Origin: Vibrio coralliirubri
GTDB lineage: Bacteria > Pseudomonadota > Gammaproteobacteria > Enterobacterales > Vibrionaceae
Direction: 5' to 3'
DNA length: 64,000 nucleotides
Assembly: GCF_024347375.1 (NCBI RefSeq)
Contig: NZ_AP025471.1
Coordinates: 186,001 to 250,000 of the forward strand
Part shown: positions 62,035 to 64,000 of the stretch, piece after piece
How positions within the stretch are numbered: the first letter of the stretch is position 1
Layout: each line of letters starts with the position of its first letter
Translations under genes and position numbers: made by a program
Notes under the pieces: model-generated
Told to the model about the DNA's origin: nothing
The model's input: only the letters and a program-made list of their open reading frames with translations
The model's database searches: none

Positions 62035-63504
62035 CTAGTTTGAAACATTAATCAGCGTGACACTGCCATCGTCGTTTACTTCGGCGATTTGACCGTTAGG
62101 CTCTTCCATGAACAGTAGAGTCACAAAGCCAAGTACCGCTGTTGCAGCAATCACTAAGAAGAACGTTTGGTAGCTCACGAATGACAACACAGTCAGGTAA
62201 ACTAACGCACCCACGTTACCGTAAGCACCTGTCATACCTGCAATCTGACCTGTCATACGGCGCTTGATTAGAGGAACCGTTGCGAATACTGCACCTTCAC
62301 CCGCTTGCACGAAGAAAGAACACGCCATCGCCGCGACAACCGCTAGCCATACAGGCCATGTGCTGTCTACTTGACCCATTGCGAAGTAACCCACAGCAAG
62401 ACCAATCGTTAGAATAAGCAGTGTTGGTTTACGACCGAATTTATCTGAAATCCAACCACCACCTGGGCGAGACATTAGGTTCATAAAGGCATAAGCCGAT
62501 GCAACCATACCTGCAAGAACCGGTGTTAATTCAAAGGTTTCAGAGAAGAACAGTGGCAGCATAGAAACCACAGCCAGTTCAGAACCAAATGTCGCGAAGT
62601 ACAATACGTTAAGTACCGCTACTTGCTTGAACTTGTACTGGTGAATCTCTGGCACTTCTTCTTTGAATACGTTCTTGTTTACTTTCCAAACTTGCGACAC
62701 TTCGTACACGTAAAGCGCAGCCAAACCTGCATACACAGAGTAAACCGCCATGTCAGACAACATGTTGATGTTGCTTGGTGATAGCTTCCAAGTCAGTAAC
62801 GCTAAAGCGGCATACATAGGGATCTTCATAATAAGTAGGAAGAAAAAGTCACCCTTTGATGTCACTTCCATCGCTGTAACTTGAGCAGGTTTGAAGTAAG
62901 TCGAACCTTTTGGTGTATCTGACACGTTTTTGTAGAAGATAAACGAGAACGCTAAGCTCATAACGCCAGTAATACCAACCGCATAACGCCAGCCGTCTTC
63001 ACCACCAAACGCTAGAGCGAGAGTTGGAAGTGTGAACGCCGCTGCTGCTGAACCGAAGTTACCCCAGCCGCCGTAAATACCTTCTGCTGTACCCAGTTCG
63101 TTGTGCGGGAACCATTCAGACACAAGACGAATACCGACAACGAAACCTGCACCAATGAAGCCCAGTAGGAAACGAGCGATGGCCGCTTGAATGAAAGAGT
63201 CTGCCAGAGCAAACATAAAACAAGGGATAGAACAGACCGCGAGTAGCGAAGAGTAGACCAACCTTGGGCCATATCTATCGGTTAGCATGCCTATGGCGAC
63301 ACGCGCCGGAATGGTCAATGCAACGTTGAGGATCAGGAGGGTTTTGATCTCTTCAGTAGAAAGACCAAGCGTGGTTTTTACCATTTGCAGTAGTGGGGCA
63401 AAGTTGAACCACACAACAAAGGTAATGAAAAAGGCCATCCAACTTAGGTGTAAGACCTTCATCTTACCCGTAAATGAAAGCAGCGAAAATTTAGTGTTAT
63501 CCAT
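62035..63504 (-). CDS. NarK/NasA-type nitrate/nitrite MFS transporter
   Basis: 489 aa with twelve predicted membrane helices. The opening HLSWMAFFITFVVWFNFAPL, the nitrate signature GFIGAGFVVGIRLVSEWFPHNELGTAEGIYGGWGNFG (first half) and SFFVQAGEGAVFATVPLIKRRMTGQIAGMTGAYGNVG (second half) are those of the nitrate/nitrite porter family. It has GGATT upstream of the ATG. With nirD upstream and a kinase downstream, it is inferred to serve assimilatory uptake. Confidence 0.92.
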   Translation of the reverse strand: MDNTKFSLLSFTGKMKVLHLSWMAFFITFVVWFNFAPLLQMVKTTLGLSTEEIKTLLILNVALTIPARVAIGMLTDRYGPRLVYSSLLAVCSIPCFMFALADSFIQAAIARFLLGFIGAGFVVGIRLVSEWFPHNELGTAEGIYGGWGNFGSAAAAFTLPTLALAFGGEDGWRYAVGITGVMSLAFSFIFYKNVSDTPKGSTYFKPAQVTAMEVTSKGDFFFLLIMKIPMYAALALLTWKLSPSNINMLSDMAVYSVYAGLAALYVYEVSQVWKVNKNVFKEEVPEIHQYKFKQVAVLNVLYFATFGSELAVVSMLPLFFSETFELTPVLAGMVASAYAFMNLMSRPGGGWISDKFGRKPTLLILTIGLAVGYFAMGQVDSTWPVWLAVVAAMACSFFVQAGEGAVFATVPLIKRRMTGQIAGMTGAYGNVGALVYLTVLSFVSYQTFFLVIAATAVLGFVTLLFMEEPNGQIAEVNDDGSVTLINVSN

Positions 63505-63646
63505 GGTTTAAATCCTTTAAATCTGGAAAATTACCCGGTTTGTGCATCTGCGTTACTTCCGAACTTCGAACGCTTTAATGTGCATAAACCCTGTGCCGAA
63601 ATTGCGCACGCCAATAAGCGTTTGCATGATGGTGTCGGCGTTTTAG

Positions 63647-63991
63647 TTAACTGGCGATAGCAAGTGGTGCGAGAACTTGAACTTGTTCTCCTTGCTTGCG
63701 AACTTCAAATTTCACGAGCTTGAGCTCGGGCTGTTCAAGACATTCGCCAGTTTCTAAGTGGTAATGCTGCTTGTATAAGGGTGAGGCCACGTAAGGTTCT
63801 CCGCTTAATGAACCAATTATACCACGTGACATCACATTCGCCTTGCCGATAGGGTCGTAATTAGAGAGCCCATAAAGCGTGTCGCTGCGCTTGCAGTAAA
63901 AAATAGCCACTTGGTTATCGTCTACTTTGGCGCAAATTCCCCCGTTTGGGGTTAGATCGCTGGTGCTGCATACGGTTGTCCAATTTTCCAT
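63647..63991 (-). CDS. nirD: Nitrite reductase small subunit NirD
   Basis: 114 aa, essentially full length; its start is nine bases from the window edge. It has a Rieske-like beta fold (WTTVCSTSDLTPNGGICAKVDDNQVAIFY, YGLSNYDPIGKANVMSRGIIG, YVASPLYKQHYHLETGECLEQPELKL) without the paired Cys-His ligands of true Rieske proteins, as usual for NirD. It partners with NirB, the siroheme NADH-dependent nitrite reductase, expected just beyond the right edge. A gap of 142 bp separates it from the transporter gene. Confidence 0.93.
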   Translation of the reverse strand: MENWTTVCSTSDLTPNGGICAKVDDNQVAIFYCKRSDTLYGLSNYDPIGKANVMSRGIIGSLSGEPYVASPLYKQHYHLETGECLEQPELKLVKFEVRKQGEQVQVLAPLAIAS

Positions 63992-64000
63992 GACTTTCTC

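Noticed and set aside
1..64000. rRNA, tRNA or known riboswitch genes
   Set aside because: No conserved rRNA/tRNA signatures or riboswitch cores were recognised on either strand by eye.

Overview
The window reads as chromosomal DNA of a marine gamma-proteobacterium of the genus Vibrio, most like the Splendidus clade. This is judged from gene content and sequence feel only: AcfD-type lipoprotein, TorS/TorT, a fruBKA/cra locus, YjjI/YjjW, an HMG-CoA reductase and an assimilatory nitrite reductase subunit. No rRNA or tRNA gene was seen.

Layout. (1) 1 to about 8418 is one end of a mobile island: a KAP P-loop NTPase cargo gene and a translationally coupled operon of three large tyrosine-recombinase-like genes plus a small coiled-coil gene. 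The operon resembles gamma-mobile-trio (GMT) and Tn554-type modules. The island interrupts an iron-containing alcohol dehydrogenase gene, leaving about 118 native codons. (2) 8.8-20.0 kb is core genome: a 50-aa acidic ORF, a 263-bp MITE with TA target duplications, yjjG, yddG, a CDF transporter, two LysR regulators, a methyltransferase, the glycyl radical enzyme yjjI with its activase yjjW, and an orphan class I HMG-CoA reductase. (3) 20.1-32.0 kb holds two small genes, a possible sRNA, yccS, helD, a VOC protein, a complete IS3-family element, mgsA, and the divergent torT and torS genes. (4) 32.2-37.3 kb is a permease / DUF917 / hydantoinase operon with a divergent LysR gene. (5) 37.4-45.5 kb holds cti, a FAN1-like VRR-NUC nuclease, an OFA-family MFS transporter, a small membrane protein, yajD and yghU. 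(6) 45.8-54.6 kb holds acfD, a DOPA-dioxygenase-like gene, a 50-aa membrane ORF, and a compact operon of a GyrI-like periplasmic protein, a sterol desaturase-family protein, a response regulator and a sensor kinase. (7) 54.8-60.1 kb is fruBKA with divergent cra and a cluster of Cra operators. (8) 60.1-64.0 kb holds a PP2C phosphatase/Ser-Thr kinase fusion, a NarK-type transporter and nirD, the end of a nitrate/nitrite assimilation cluster.

The least ordinary region is the left island: a multi-recombinase module with one catalytically degenerate member, a possible defence cargo gene, paired direct repeats at its boundary and an inverted repeat in its control region. Other points of interest are the candidate sRNA at 20.92-21.05 kb, the twin palindromes before yjjI, three degenerate short tandem repeats lying just downstream of genes, and the response regulator with an abbreviated N-terminus.
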